From: Halorussus lipolyticus
Lineage (GTDB): Archaea; Halobacteriota; Halobacteria; Halobacteriales; Haladaptataceae
Length of the DNA: 64,000 nucleotides
Assembly: GCF_029338375.1 (NCBI RefSeq)
Contig: NZ_CP119804.1
Location: 310,001-374,000, forward strand
Direction: 5' to 3'
The notes below the pieces were generated by a model. It ran no database searches. It was not told the origin of the DNA and was given only the letters and a program-made list of their open reading frames with translations. A program made the translations under genes and the position numbers. Below are positions 26,650-35,416 of this stretch, piece by piece (position 1 is the first letter of the stretch; each line of letters starts with the position of its first letter).

Positions 26650-28140
26650 ATGGTTTCCCGGCTGATACTCGGGTGTGGAACCGTCGGCCAGACCCTCGTG
26701 GAAGCGATTGCCGACGGGCAGGGAAGCCTGCTGGTCATCGACGACGCCGAGAGTCGCATCGACGCGCTCCGCGAGGAGGGCGTCTCCGCGACTGTCGGCG
26801 ACCCGACCGACCGCGAGACGGTTTCGGCGGGCGTCGAGGACACCGAGGTTGTCGTCGTGGCCGACCGGAATCCCGAGACCAACCGCCGGTCAGCCGAACT
26901 CGCTGTCGAGTTGTTCCCCGAGGCCTACGTCGTCGCGTACCTCGGCAAGGGGTGTGACGAGAGCCAGCGTGGTCGGATAGTCGAGTTGGCGGACAACGTT
27001 ATCGACCCGACCGCGGCGATAGTCGAGCAGGTGCTTGCGGTCTCGCTCGGCGAGAACGCGATTCGGACCTCGAACCTCCGGCGGGCGCTCCGGCGGGTGG
27101 ACGGCAAACTCGCCGTCTTCATGCACGACAACCCCGACCCCGACGCCATCGCCAGCGCGGTGGCGCTGTGCCGAATCGCCGAGGAGGTCGGCGTCGAGGC
27201 CGAACCCTGCTACTTCGGCGACATCTCCCATCAGGAGAACCGGGCGTTCGTCAACCTGCTGGACCTCGATTTGCGGAACTTCGAGTCCGCCGACGAGTTG
27301 GACCGCGACGAGTTCGCGGGCATCGCGCTGGTGGACCACTCCCGACCGGGGGTCAACGACCAACTGCCCGAGGACACCGAGGTGGACATCGTAATCGACC
27401 ACCACCCGCCGAAGGAACCCGTCGAGGCCGGATTCGTGGACCTCCGGAGCGACGTGGGCGCGACCTCGACCCTGCTGGCCGAACACATCCAGCGACTCGG
27501 GTTCGACCTCTCGGAATCGGTGGCGACTGGCCTCCTCTACGGCATCCGGGTGGACACCAAGGACTTCTCGCGGGAGGTCTCGACCGCCGACTTCGAGGCC
27601 GCCTCGTATCTCTTGCCCCGCGCCGACACCGGGATTCTGGACCGCGTTGAGAGTCCCTCGGTCAGCGCCGACACCTTCGAGACGATTGCGCGGGCCATCG
27701 GCAACCGGCGCATCGAGGGGACCGTACTGGCGACCTGCGTCGGGGCGCTGTCGGACCGCGATGCGCTGGCGCAGGCCGCCGACCACCTGCTGAACATGCA
27801 GGAAATCACGACGACGCTGGTCTACGGATTCATGAACGGCACCGTCTACGTCTCGGCCAGAGCGCGGGGGACCGACATCGACCTCGGCGAGACGATGCGG
27901 GCCGCGTTCGGCCAAATCGGGAGCGCGGGCGGCCACGCCGACATGGCGGGCGCGCAGATTCCCCTCGGCCTGTTGGGCGAAGTCGAGGAGGAAGAGGAGG
28001 CCTCGCTCGCCAGCGTCGTCAGCGACGTGATTACCGACCGCTTTTTCGAGACGGTCCAGTCTACGCCTCGGAGCGACGGCGAGTACTCCCACGGCGGCGA
28101 GGCGAGTTTCGACGCGACGGTGCTGGAAAGCGAGGACTGA
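26650..28140 (+). CDS. TrkA-N/DHH-DHHA1 phosphoesterase (candidate cyclic-dinucleotide phosphodiesterase)
   Basis: A 496-residue three-domain protein. The N-terminal Rossmann (TrkA-N/RCK) domain has GCGTVGQTLVEA (8-19). The DHH domain follows with DNPDPDAIASA (about 159-169), VDHSRPG and DHHPPKE. A C-terminal DHHA1 domain has the substrate motif GSAGGHADMAG. The family hydrolyses small phosphodiesters such as nanoRNA or c-di-AMP. Fusion to an RCK-like ligand sensor and the presence of c-di-AMP in haloarchaea make that nucleotide a plausible substrate; this is inference. It stands alone after the nuo operon. Confidence 0.88.
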   Translation: MVSRLILGCGTVGQTLVEAIADGQGSLLVIDDAESRIDALREEGVSATVGDPTDRETVSAGVEDTEVVVVADRNPETNRRSAELAVELFPEAYVVAYLGKGCDESQRGRIVELADNVIDPTAAIVEQVLAVSLGENAIRTSNLRRALRRVDGKLAVFMHDNPDPDAIASAVALCRIAEEVGVEAEPCYFGDISHQENRAFVNLLDLDLRNFESADELDRDEFAGIALVDHSRPGVNDQLPEDTEVDIVIDHHPPKEPVEAGFVDLRSDVGATSTLLAEHIQRLGFDLSESVATGLLYGIRVDTKDFSREVSTADFEAASYLLPRADTGILDRVESPSVSADTFETIARAIGNRRIEGTVLATCVGALSDRDALAQAADHLLNMQEITTTLVYGFMNGTVYVSARARGTDIDLGETMRAAFGQIGSAGGHADMAGAQIPLGLLGEVEEEEEASLASVVSDVITDRFFETVQSTPRSDGEYSHGGEASFDATVLESED

Positions 28141-28236
28141 GGCTCACCCGTTTCCACACATCAAAAGCAGTTTCTAACGATTGTTTTTATTTCTCTAGGA
28201 AACAATTACAATCGTCTCCGCGGTCGGCGCGTGTGA

Positions 28237-28344
28237 GCGCGACGCTCCCGCGTCGCGCCGCGTGCGAGGGATGAGTAGCGCAGGCCGTCAGGCCGAGGCT
28301 TGCGAGACGCTCGCGTCTCGCTGATCTGCGAACGTCGTTCGCAG
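28237..28344. repeat. cluster of three tight GC-rich hairpins
   Basis: The 466-base gap between the DHH and CBS genes holds three perfect hairpins: GCGCGACGC/GCGTCGCGC (28237-28258), GCGAGACGC/GCGTCTCGC (28302-28321) and CTGCGAAC/GTTCGCAG (28326-28344). The loops are 2-4 bases. The rest of the gap shows nothing convincing. These could be terminators, processing sites or palindromic mobile repeats. Confidence 0.6.
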
Positions 28345-28606
28345 ACAACGCAATCGGTTGGGGAGGACGAGGTGCGGTAGCGGTGCGGGTGCGGTGACGC
28401 CTCGGCTTCGGGAGTAGATAGCTCTGAGTCACCCAGAAACTACCGGCGATTCCTCCTCGGTTTCATCTTCCGCCGGGCCGCTATCTACCGCGTCCCGAAA
28501 TCAATCCCGTCCCCGAGTCTCTCGTTCGAACTCACCAGCCTCGAACTCCTCGTATCAGGAAGATGAAGCGGGAAGCCTTTTCACGGGCGACCGCATCCAT
28601 TCGTGC

Positions 28607-29434
28607 ATGGACGTGGCGGCAGCGGACGGCGGGACTGCCGACGGCAAGGCCAAGGTCAAAGACTACATGACCCGCGATGTGGCGACGGTATCGCCCGACG
28701 CGACCGTCAGGGAGGTGGCCCGACGCATCGCCGAGAGCGACGAACACAACGGCTATCCCGTCTGCGACGGACGGCGCGTCGAGGGGTTCGTCAACGCCCG
28801 CGACCTGCTTCTGGCCGACGACGAGGAGCCGATTTTCAAGGTGATGAGCCAAGACCTCATCGTGGCTCACCCCGACATGGACGTGAACGACGCCGCGCGC
28901 GTCATCCTCCGGTCGGGCATCCAGAAGCTACCGGTCGTGGACGACGCGGGCAACCTCGTTGGCATCATCTCGAACACGGATGTCATTCGCTCCCAAATCG
29001 AGCGTGCGACTCCCGAGAAGGTCGGCAAGCTCATGCGGACCCTCGAATCCATCCACGACACGAAGGTCGAGCAGACCCGCAGAGAAGTGTCGCTCGCGGA
29101 CCTCACGCCCACGCAGGGCAAGGTCTACGCCGACGAACTGGAGGGTCGAATCTACGAACTGGAACGCGGACTGGCCGAACCGCTAGTGGTCATCGACTGC
29201 GCTCCTCGAAGCGACGAGAGCGACTTGCTTCTGGCCGACGGCCACCACCGCGTGATGGCCGCGGACAAAATCGACGTCGAGGACATGGACGCCTACGTCA
29301 TCCTCGTGGACGACGACGTGGAACTCGGCATGCAGAAGACCGCCCAGAAGGAGGGCTTGGAGACGCTGGACGACGTGAAGGTCGTGGACTACGCCCGCCA
29401 TCCCCTCGTCGAGACGACGAAACGACTCCAATAA
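28607..29434 (+). CDS. CBS-pair protein with ParB/SerK-like C-terminal domain
   Basis: A 275-residue cytoplasmic protein. Two CBS motifs (about 20-75 and 84-135) form an adenylate-sensing module. The C-terminal half (about 140-275) is ParB-like and contains LLLADGHHRVMAADKI. ParB-like domains of this type include archaeal free-serine kinases (SerK), so the protein could be an adenylate-regulated small-molecule kinase rather than a DNA-binding protein. The ATG at 28607 gives the first CBS motif a normal lead-in. Confidence 0.85.
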   Translation: MDVAAADGGTADGKAKVKDYMTRDVATVSPDATVREVARRIAESDEHNGYPVCDGRRVEGFVNARDLLLADDEEPIFKVMSQDLIVAHPDMDVNDAARVILRSGIQKLPVVDDAGNLVGIISNTDVIRSQIERATPEKVGKLMRTLESIHDTKVEQTRREVSLADLTPTQGKVYADELEGRIYELERGLAEPLVVIDCAPRSDESDLLLADGHHRVMAADKIDVEDMDAYVILVDDDVELGMQKTAQKEGLETLDDVKVVDYARHPLVETTKRLQ

Positions 29435-29546
29435 CAGACGCGCTACGTTCTCTATTCGACGCGCGATAGCCGACTGACCAATCGATTGTCTGGGTGTCTG
29501 CGTGAACGAAGTGAGCGCAGGCTCGGCGGACGCGGTTTGTCCGCCG

Positions 29547-29670
29547 GTGGACTGAAAGGGGCCGCCCGGTCGCGCTTGCATGGTCGGCTGAGCGACCACT
29601 ATCCGGAGCGAGCGTCAGCGAGCGGGGGATATGTCGCTCAGCGACCGCGACCGGGCGGGGGCTTTCTAAG
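29547..29670 (+). repeat. dispersed hairpin repeat family 1, copy A
   Basis: Between the CBS protein and methylmalonyl-CoA mutase lies a folded element. The outer helix is GAAAG/CTTTC, then a symmetric GGG/GGG internal loop, then CCGCCCGGTCGCG paired perfectly with CGCGACCGGGCGG. The middle helix is GCTGAGCGAC/GTCGCTCAGC, and the inner helix lies around CTATCC/GGATAT. It starts GGTGGACTGAAAGGGG and ends GGGGGCTTTC like the other copies. Confidence 0.85.
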
Positions 29671-29752
29671 AAGACACGATAGCTACGGTGCTTGTCGTGG
29701 AGTTCGACCAAGTGGAAGCCGCGTACTCTACCTACCGAAGCGGGTTGCGGAA

Positions 29753-29760
29753 TCTTAATG
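29753..29760 (+). promoter_or_regulatory. TATA box for methylmalonyl-CoA mutase gene
   Basis: TCTTAATG lies 25-32 bases before the ATG at 29785, which supports that start as leaderless and rejects longer upstream starts. Confidence 0.5.
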
Positions 29761-29784
29761 GACAGTCCGGCAATTATTACGAGT

Positions 29785-31485
29785 ATGTACGACGAGGACG
29801 ACCTCGCGGAGATACGCGACGCGAAGGAGGAGTGGGAAGAAGACACACTCGGCTCGGTCCTCGACGCTTACGGCGAGCGCAAAGACCGGTTCGCCACGGT
29901 CTCGAACCTCGAAGTGGACCGCCTCTACACCCCCGGCGACGTGGCCGACCTCGATTACGACGAGGAGGTCGGTTTCCCCGGCGAGGAGCCGTACACCCGA
30001 GGCCCGTACCCGACCATGTACCGCGGTCGGACGTGGACCATGCGCCAGTTCGCCGGGTTCGGCACCGCCGAGGAGACCAACGAGCGGTTCCACTACCTCA
30101 TCGAGAACGGCCAGACCGGTCTCTCGACGGCGTTCGACATGCCCTCGCTGATGGGGAAGGATTCGGACGACCCCCTCTCGGACGGCGAGGTCGGCAAGGA
30201 GGGCGTGGCGGTTGACACCCTCAAGGACATGGAAATCCTGTTCGACGGCATCGACCTCGGCGAGGTCTCCACTTCCTTTACCATCAACCCCTCCGCGCCG
30301 GTCATCTACGCGATGTACATCGCGCTGGCCGACCAGCAGGGCGTCCCGCGCGAGGAGATTCGGGGCACGCTCCAGAACGACATGCTCAAGGAGTTCATCG
30401 CCCAGAAGGAGTGGGTCATCCCGCCCGAACCCTCGCTGGACATCGTGACCGACACCATCGAGTTTGCGGTCGAGGAGACGCCCAAAATCAAGCCGGTCTC
30501 CATCTCGGGTTACCACATTCGAGAGGCCGGTTCCACGGCGGTCCAAGAACTCGCGTTCACCCTCGCAGACGGCTTCGCCTACGTCGAGGACTGTCTCGAC
30601 CGCGGGATGGACGTGGACGACTTCGGCCCGCAACTCTCCTTTTTCTTCAACTCCCACAACTCCATCTTCGAGGAGGTCGCCAAGTTCCGCGCGGCCCGTC
30701 GAATCTACGCCAACGTGATGGACGAGTGGTACGGTGCCGAGAAGGACGCGAGCAAGCAACTCAAATTCCACACCCAGACCGCGGGCCAGAGCCTGACCGC
30801 CCAACAGCCGATGAACAACATCGTTCGGGTGACGATTCAGGCCCTCGCGGGCGTGCTGGGCGGGACCCAGAGTCTCCACACCAACAGCTTCGACGAGGCC
30901 CTCGCGCTCCCCTCCGAGGAGGCCGTCCGAGTTGCCCTGCGGACCCAGCAAATCATCGCCGAGGAGTCCGGCGCGGCCGACATCGTGGACCCTCTCGGTG
31001 GGTCGTTCGCGGTCGAGAGCCTCACCGACGAGACCGAGGAGAAGGCGATGGCCTACATCGAGGAAATCAAGGAGATGGGCGACGGGTCGGTCCGTGACGG
31101 CGTGCTGGAAGGCATCGAGCAGGGCTACTTCCACCGCGAGATTCAGGACGCCTCCTACGAGTACCAAGAGCGCGTCGAGGAGGGCAAAGAGACCGTCGTC
31201 GGCGTCAACAAGTACGAGATGGACGAGGACACCAAGCCGGACATCCTCGAAGTGGACGAAGAAGTCCAAGACCGACAACTCGACCGCCTCTCGGAGGTCA
31301 AGGAGGAGCGCGACGACGCCGAAGTCGAGGCCGCCTTGGACGACCTGCAGGATGCCATCGACAACGACGAGAACGTGATGCCCGCCATCATCGACGCGGT
31401 GAAGGCCTACGCCACGATGGGCGAGATTATGAAGGTCTTCGAGGCCGAGTACGGGAGCTATCAGGAGACGGTGAGTTTGGCGTAA
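29785..31485 (+). CDS. methylmalonyl-CoA mutase, large (catalytic) subunit
   Basis: A 566-residue catalytic subunit that interconverts methylmalonyl-CoA and succinyl-CoA with adenosylcobalamin. TIM-barrel signatures include [20 protein letters not shown]-type [29 protein letters not shown], and [19 protein letters not shown]. It lacks the C-terminal B12-binding domain, which archaea encode as a separate small subunit not seen in this window. It fits propionyl-CoA use together with nearby acyl-CoA ligases. Confidence 0.94.
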   Translation: MYDEDDLAEIRDAKEEWEEDTLGSVLDAYGERKDRFATVSNLEVDRLYTPGDVADLDYDEEVGFPGEEPYTRGPYPTMYRGRTWTMRQFAGFGTAEETNERFHYLIENGQTGLSTAFDMPSLMGKDSDDPLSDGEVGKEGVAVDTLKDMEILFDGIDLGEVSTSFTINPSAPVIYAMYIALADQQGVPREEIRGTLQNDMLKEFIAQKEWVIPPEPSLDIVTDTIEFAVEETPKIKPVSISGYHIREAGSTAVQELAFTLADGFAYVEDCLDRGMDVDDFGPQLSFFFNSHNSIFEEVAKFRAARRIYANVMDEWYGAEKDASKQLKFHTQTAGQSLTAQQPMNNIVRVTIQALAGVLGGTQSLHTNSFDEALALPSEEAVRVALRTQQIIAEESGAADIVDPLGGSFAVESLTDETEEKAMAYIEEIKEMGDGSVRDGVLEGIEQGYFHREIQDASYEYQERVEEGKETVVGVNKYEMDEDTKPDILEVDEEVQDRQLDRLSEVKEERDDAEVEAALDDLQDAIDNDENVMPAIIDAVKAYATMGEIMKVFEAEYGSYQETVSLA

Positions 31486-31563
31486 GTCGGTCGAGCGCGA
31501 GTCGCTCGGCGTTGGTCTCCGCTCCCGCCCATATTTTCCAGAGTGTAATATAAACTAGAAAAG

Positions 31564-31570
31564 TTATATT
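31564..31570 (+). promoter_or_regulatory. TATA box for the exported amidase gene
   Basis: TTATATT lies 30-36 bases before the ATG at 31600, in a conspicuously AT-rich gap. This agrees with ATG 31600, not the TTG six bases earlier, being the start. Confidence 0.5.
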
Positions 31571-31599
31571 AGTGATTAGTACGTCTGAATTTATTGCAG

Positions 31600-32202
31600 A
31601 TGAGTTCGAGACGAAACTTCCTCAAGAAGCTCGGTGCAGTAAGTACAACAGGAATCGCCGGGACCGCGGCCCTGTCGGGTTCCGCCGCGGCGGACATGCC
31701 CGCGGTCGATTGGGTACCCGCCGACTCCAGCAACTACACGAGCGCCAACCGCGGTGCGAGCGACATCAACTGGATTATCGTCCACACGGTTCAAGGGTCG
31801 GCCAGTAGCGCAGTCAACTGGTTCCAAGACCCCGACGCGGACGTGAGCGCCCACTTCACCGTCGCTGAGGACGGCTACCTCTATCAGAGCCTCTCGGAAC
31901 TCAACATCGGCTGGCACGCCGGCGACTGGAGCTACAACGAGGCCTCCATCGGCATCGAACACGGCGGCTACGTCAGCGGCACCTACGAGGACGCCCAGTA
32001 CCGCAAGTCGGCCGACCTCGTTGCCTACCTCTGCGAGCAGTACGACATCCCGAAGCAACGCGCTACGTGGGTCCCCACCGACGCGGGAGACAACACGACC
32101 GGTGGCATCATCGGCCACGACCAAGTTCCGGGTAGCACCCATACCGACCCCGGCGACAACTGGGACTGGAGCTACTTCATCGACCTCGTGAACTCGTACT
32201 GA
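31600..32202 (+). CDS. Tat-exported N-acetylmuramoyl-L-alanine amidase-fold protein (Amidase_2)
   Basis: A 200-residue secreted protein. It has a Tat signal (SSRRNFLKKLGAV) with a cleavage region ending SAAAD. The mature part is a complete Amidase_2/PGRP-like domain: INWIIVHTVQGSASSAV carries the first zinc histidine, GIEHGG follows, and the final STHTDPGDNWDW holds the last zinc ligands. This fold cuts the muramoyl-alanine bond of peptidoglycan. Archaea have no murein, so the target is probably bacterial cell walls. It has its own promoter. Confidence 0.88.
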   Translation: MSSRRNFLKKLGAVSTTGIAGTAALSGSAAADMPAVDWVPADSSNYTSANRGASDINWIIVHTVQGSASSAVNWFQDPDADVSAHFTVAEDGYLYQSLSELNIGWHAGDWSYNEASIGIEHGGYVSGTYEDAQYRKSADLVAYLCEQYDIPKQRATWVPTDAGDNTTGGIIGHDQVPGSTHTDPGDNWDWSYFIDLVNSY

Positions 32203-32292
32203 GCGGACGGACCGCGCCGACTCTCCGAGTTGGCGTCTTTCGCGGGTAGCGTCTCCGAACTTACTTCCGGCGGCGACACGTGAGCTATTCTC

Positions 32293-32511
32293 ATGGGCTA
32301 CACCGTACAGTACTACGACCTCGTGCTGGTCTCCATCTTCGCCACGATGGGCCTCGGCGCTGGTGTCGGCGTCCTCACGCCGCTGGCGCTTCCGACCGCC
32401 GTGACCGTCGCGGGGGTGGCCGCCGCGCTCGTCATCGCCCACGGCTTGTTCGTCAACGGCCCGGTTGACGGTCCCGAGGACCTGACCGACGAAGTGGACG
32501 CGCTCAACTGA
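32293..32511 (+). CDS. 72-residue two-helix membrane protein
   Basis: A small membrane protein with two hydrophobic segments (about 8-29 and 33-54) rich in Gly, Ala and Val, and an acidic C-terminal tail. This pattern is common in haloarchaeal proteins of unknown function. No motif points to a role. It is preceded by the exported amidase gene and followed by acs. Confidence 0.7.
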   Translation: MGYTVQYYDLVLVSIFATMGLGAGVGVLTPLALPTAVTVAGVAAALVIAHGLFVNGPVDGPEDLTDEVDALN

Positions 32512-32660
32512 CGAGTTCCCCCGAGAGGACTCAGTGTAGGTAGAACCTACTCACCGAATACTACAGCCTGCGGTCGGGAACGCGGCGCTTGCTCCGGGTA
32601 CAGGCGTGTTAACTCGCGCCAACCTTTATTGCTCTCCTGAGTGAGTAGTATAACGAACGT

Positions 32661-34652
32661 ATGCCCGAAGATACCGCCGAACTCGAAGCACGGCTCGAGG
32701 AGCAAGACGAGTTCGAGCCACCCGAGGAGTTCGTGTCGCAGGCGAACGTCTCCGACGACTCCATCTACGACGAGTTCGAGGAGGACTGGCCCGACTGCTG
32801 GGAGCGGGCGGCAGAACTCTTGGACTGGGAGAAAGAGTACGACACGGTGCTGGACGACTCGAACCCGCCCTTTTACGAGTGGTTCACCGGCGGCGAGTTG
32901 AACGCTTCCGCCAACTGTCTGGACCGCCACCTCGAAGACCGAGGCGACGAGGCCGCAATCGAGTGGGTCGGCGAACCCACCGACGAGGACAACCGGACTT
33001 ACACCTACGCGGAACTCCACCGCGAGGTCAACGAGTTCGCAGAGGCGCTCCGCGAGATGGGCGTCGGCGAGGACGACGTGGTGACGATGTACATGCCGAT
33101 GATTCCGGAGTTGCCAATCGCCATGTTGGCCTGCGCTCGCATCGGCGCTCCGCACTCGGTCGTGTTCGCTGGCTTCTCCGCGGAAGCACTCGCCACCCGG
33201 ATGGAGTCTGCCGACTCCGAGTACCTCGTGACTGCGAACGGGTACTTCCGGCGCGGCGACCCCCTCGACCACTACGAGAAGACCCGCGAGGGGCTGAACG
33301 ACGTGAGCCACGAGGTGTCGGACGTGGTGGTCGTAGACCGCCTCGGCGAACACGGGCACGGCCACGACCTCGAATCGAACGAACACGACTATCAGGGCCT
33401 CGTGGACGACCAATCCGGCGCGGAGGTCGAACCGGTCTCGCGTGACGCCGAGGACATGCTGTTTTTGATGTACACCTCGGGGACCACGGGACAACCGAAA
33501 GGCGTGAAACATACGACCGGGGGCTATCTCGCGTGGACGGCGTGGACCTCCCAAGCGGTGCTGGACATCAAGCCCGAGGACACCTACTTCTGCTCGGCCG
33601 ACATCGGGTGGATTACCGGCCACTCCTACATCGTTTACGGTCCCCTCGCCCTCGGCACGACGACCATGATGTACGAGGGAACGCCCGACCACCCGGAACG
33701 CGACCGCCTCTGGGAAATCATCGAGGAGTACGAGGCCACCCAACTCTACACCGCGCCGACTGCGATTCGGGCGTTCATGAAGTGGGGCGACGACTACCCG
33801 AACCAGCACGACCTGTCGAGTCTGCGCTTGCTGGGGACTGTCGGCGAACCCATCAACCCCCGAGCGTGGAAGTGGTACTACACCAACATCGGTGACGAGT
33901 CTTGCCCTATCGTGGACACGTGGTGGCAGACCGAGACCGGCGGTATGATGGTCACGACTCTGCCGGGCGTCAAGACGATGAAACCCGGTTCCGCCGGGCC
34001 GCCCTTGCCGGGGGTTGACGCGCAGGTCGTGGACGCCAACGGCGAGGAGGTCGATGCCGGACAGGCGGGCTACCTCACGGTCCAGAAACCGTGGCCGGGG
34101 ATGCTCCGGACCCTCTACAACAACGACGAGCGGTACGTCCAAGAGTACTGGGCGGAGTACTCGGACACCGATTCCGACGACCCCGAGGACTGGGTGTACT
34201 TCCCGGAGGACGGCGCGAAGATAGACGAGGACGGCTACATCACGGTGCTGGGCCGAGTTGACGACGTGCTGAACGTCTCGGGCCACCGCCTCGGCACGAT
34301 GGAGATAGAATCGGCAATCGTCGGCGTCGAAGGGGTCGCCGAGGCCGCGGTCGTGGGCGGCCACCACGACGTGAAGGGCGAGGCGGTCTACGCCTACGTC
34401 ATCACCGAGGACGGCTACGAGGGCGACGCGCAACTGCGCGAGCGAATCGAGGAGGGCGTCGAGGACGCCATCGGCCCCATCGCTCGCCCCGAGGCGGTCG
34501 TGTTCACGCCCGAACTCCCCAAGACGCGCTCGGGCAAAATCATGCGCAGACTCCTCGAAGACATCGCCAACGGCGCGGAGTTAGGCGACACCTCGACCCT
34601 CCGGAATCCCGACGTGGTCGAGGACATTCAGCAGAAGGTCGGCGGAGACTGA
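32661..34652 (+). CDS. acs: acetate--CoA ligase (AMP-forming)
   Basis: A 663-residue acetyl-CoA synthetase. Motifs are MYTSGTTGQPKGVKHTTGGY (P-loop, about 272-290), WWQTETGGMM, and the C-terminal catalytic lysine in TRSGKIMRRLL, the site usually controlled by acetylation. It turns acetate, ATP and CoA into acetyl-CoA. TTTATT at 32625-32630 is a likely TATA element. Confidence 0.96.
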   Translation: MPEDTAELEARLEEQDEFEPPEEFVSQANVSDDSIYDEFEEDWPDCWERAAELLDWEKEYDTVLDDSNPPFYEWFTGGELNASANCLDRHLEDRGDEAAIEWVGEPTDEDNRTYTYAELHREVNEFAEALREMGVGEDDVVTMYMPMIPELPIAMLACARIGAPHSVVFAGFSAEALATRMESADSEYLVTANGYFRRGDPLDHYEKTREGLNDVSHEVSDVVVVDRLGEHGHGHDLESNEHDYQGLVDDQSGAEVEPVSRDAEDMLFLMYTSGTTGQPKGVKHTTGGYLAWTAWTSQAVLDIKPEDTYFCSADIGWITGHSYIVYGPLALGTTTMMYEGTPDHPERDRLWEIIEEYEATQLYTAPTAIRAFMKWGDDYPNQHDLSSLRLLGTVGEPINPRAWKWYYTNIGDESCPIVDTWWQTETGGMMVTTLPGVKTMKPGSAGPPLPGVDAQVVDANGEEVDAGQAGYLTVQKPWPGMLRTLYNNDERYVQEYWAEYSDTDSDDPEDWVYFPEDGAKIDEDGYITVLGRVDDVLNVSGHRLGTMEIESAIVGVEGVAEAAVVGGHHDVKGEAVYAYVITEDGYEGDAQLRERIEEGVEDAIGPIARPEAVVFTPELPKTRSGKIMRRLLEDIANGAELGDTSTLRNPDVVEDIQQKVGGD

Positions 34653-34666
34653 GGGCGGCGACTGCC

Positions 34667-34773
34667 GGGGCGCGCTCGGTGCGACAGACCACGGGCGAAC
34701 GCTCGGTGAACCTCCCACCGGGACGCGCCCAGTGAAACATTCCACCAGAGTGCGCCCGGTGGCACTATCCACA
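34667..34773 (+). repeat. four 26-27 base tandem repeats preceding hairpin copy B
   Basis: Four degenerate units (34667-34692, 34693-34719, 34720-34746, 34747-34773) share a core like CGCGCTCGGTGAA and end in CCACC. They run directly into hairpin copy B. Similar units precede copies C and E. No reading frame is conserved between units. Confidence 0.65.
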
Positions 34774-34906
34774 GTCTGGGTGGACTGAAAGGGGCCGGTC
34801 GCTCGCGCAACGCTTGGTCGTCTCCGCGGGCCACTATTCGCGGCGGGCAGTGTGGAGAGCCGCGAATATCCCGCGGAGCGACAGCGAGCGACCGGGGGCT
34901 TTCTAA
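34774..34906 (+). repeat. dispersed hairpin repeat family 1, copy B
   Basis: This starts GGGTGGACTGAAAGGGG and ends GGGGGCTTTC. The outer helix is GAAAG/CTTTC, a GGG/GGG internal loop, then CC/GG and GGTCGCTCG/CGAGCGACC, a different sequence from the other copies but still paired. The inner helix is ATTCGCGGC/GCCGCGAAT around 34836-34869. It follows acs in the same orientation. Confidence 0.85.
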
Positions 34907-34984
34907 ATCACTCTCGAAAATCCGTTCTCGACGCTCTGGTCTACCCTTCCAGCGACTGCAAACTCACCGAGCCAAAACCCCGTC

Positions 34985-35284
34985 TCACGACCCAAGCCAG
35001 TCGTTCGTGGAGACCGGTTCGCCCACGTCGCGGCAGATTTCCGCGCCCTTCTTCCGCACCTTTCGACTCGACGGGAGTTTCTTGTCGTCCCGAATCGTCG
35101 TCTCTATCCACGTCGCCAGTCGCTGGGCCTCGGTCTTGCCCGCGACTTCGCGGACCTCCTCGATGGACTTCTGGTAGGCGCGGCGCTGGGACCGGCCCTC
35201 TTTCTTGGATTCGTACTGCTCGTGAGAGCCGAGAGCGTCCTTGACCGCCCGGTCGATGTCCCGCATGGATTGCTTGATGCTCAC
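34985..35284 (-). CDS. conserved-looking haloarchaeal hypothetical protein
   Basis: A basic, mostly helical protein of 99 residues from a GTG start; an ATG six codons later (35266) is also possible. It is rich in Lys/Arg/Glu (YESKKEGRSQRRAYQKS, RKVRKKGAEICRDVG), unusual for a halophile cytosolic protein, and suggests nucleic-acid contact. It is divergent from the acyl-CoA synthetase gene. I do not recognise a family. Confidence 0.6.
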   Translation of the reverse strand: MSIKQSMRDIDRAVKDALGSHEQYESKKEGRSQRRAYQKSIEEVREVAGKTEAQRLATWIETTIRDDKKLPSSRKVRKKGAEICRDVGEPVSTNDWLGS

Positions 35285-35416
35285 GCGGAAGGCTACGACG
35301 TTTCCGCGGGAATAGTTGGTGGGCGAGGAGATAGCCGATTTTCCGATTCGATAGCAATTACTCGCCCTGTCCTAAATTTTTCCCCGCTAAGCTTTGCACC
35401 CACCAGAACGTATATC

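Noticed and set aside
28187-28432. 81-codon minus-strand frame in the gap after the DHH gene
   Set aside because: It is Arg/Ala/Thr-rich and spans three hairpins; the palindromes explain the open frame.
29486-29758. Frames through the hairpin repeats with shared peptides such as KGPPGR or PPPGRG
   Set aside because: Peptide similarity follows from repeat DNA; frames differ between copies and break, whereas base pairing is kept.
34667-34773. Tandem 26-27 base units considered as a CRISPR array
   Set aside because: Units are contiguous and degenerate without unique spacers, and no cas genes are present.
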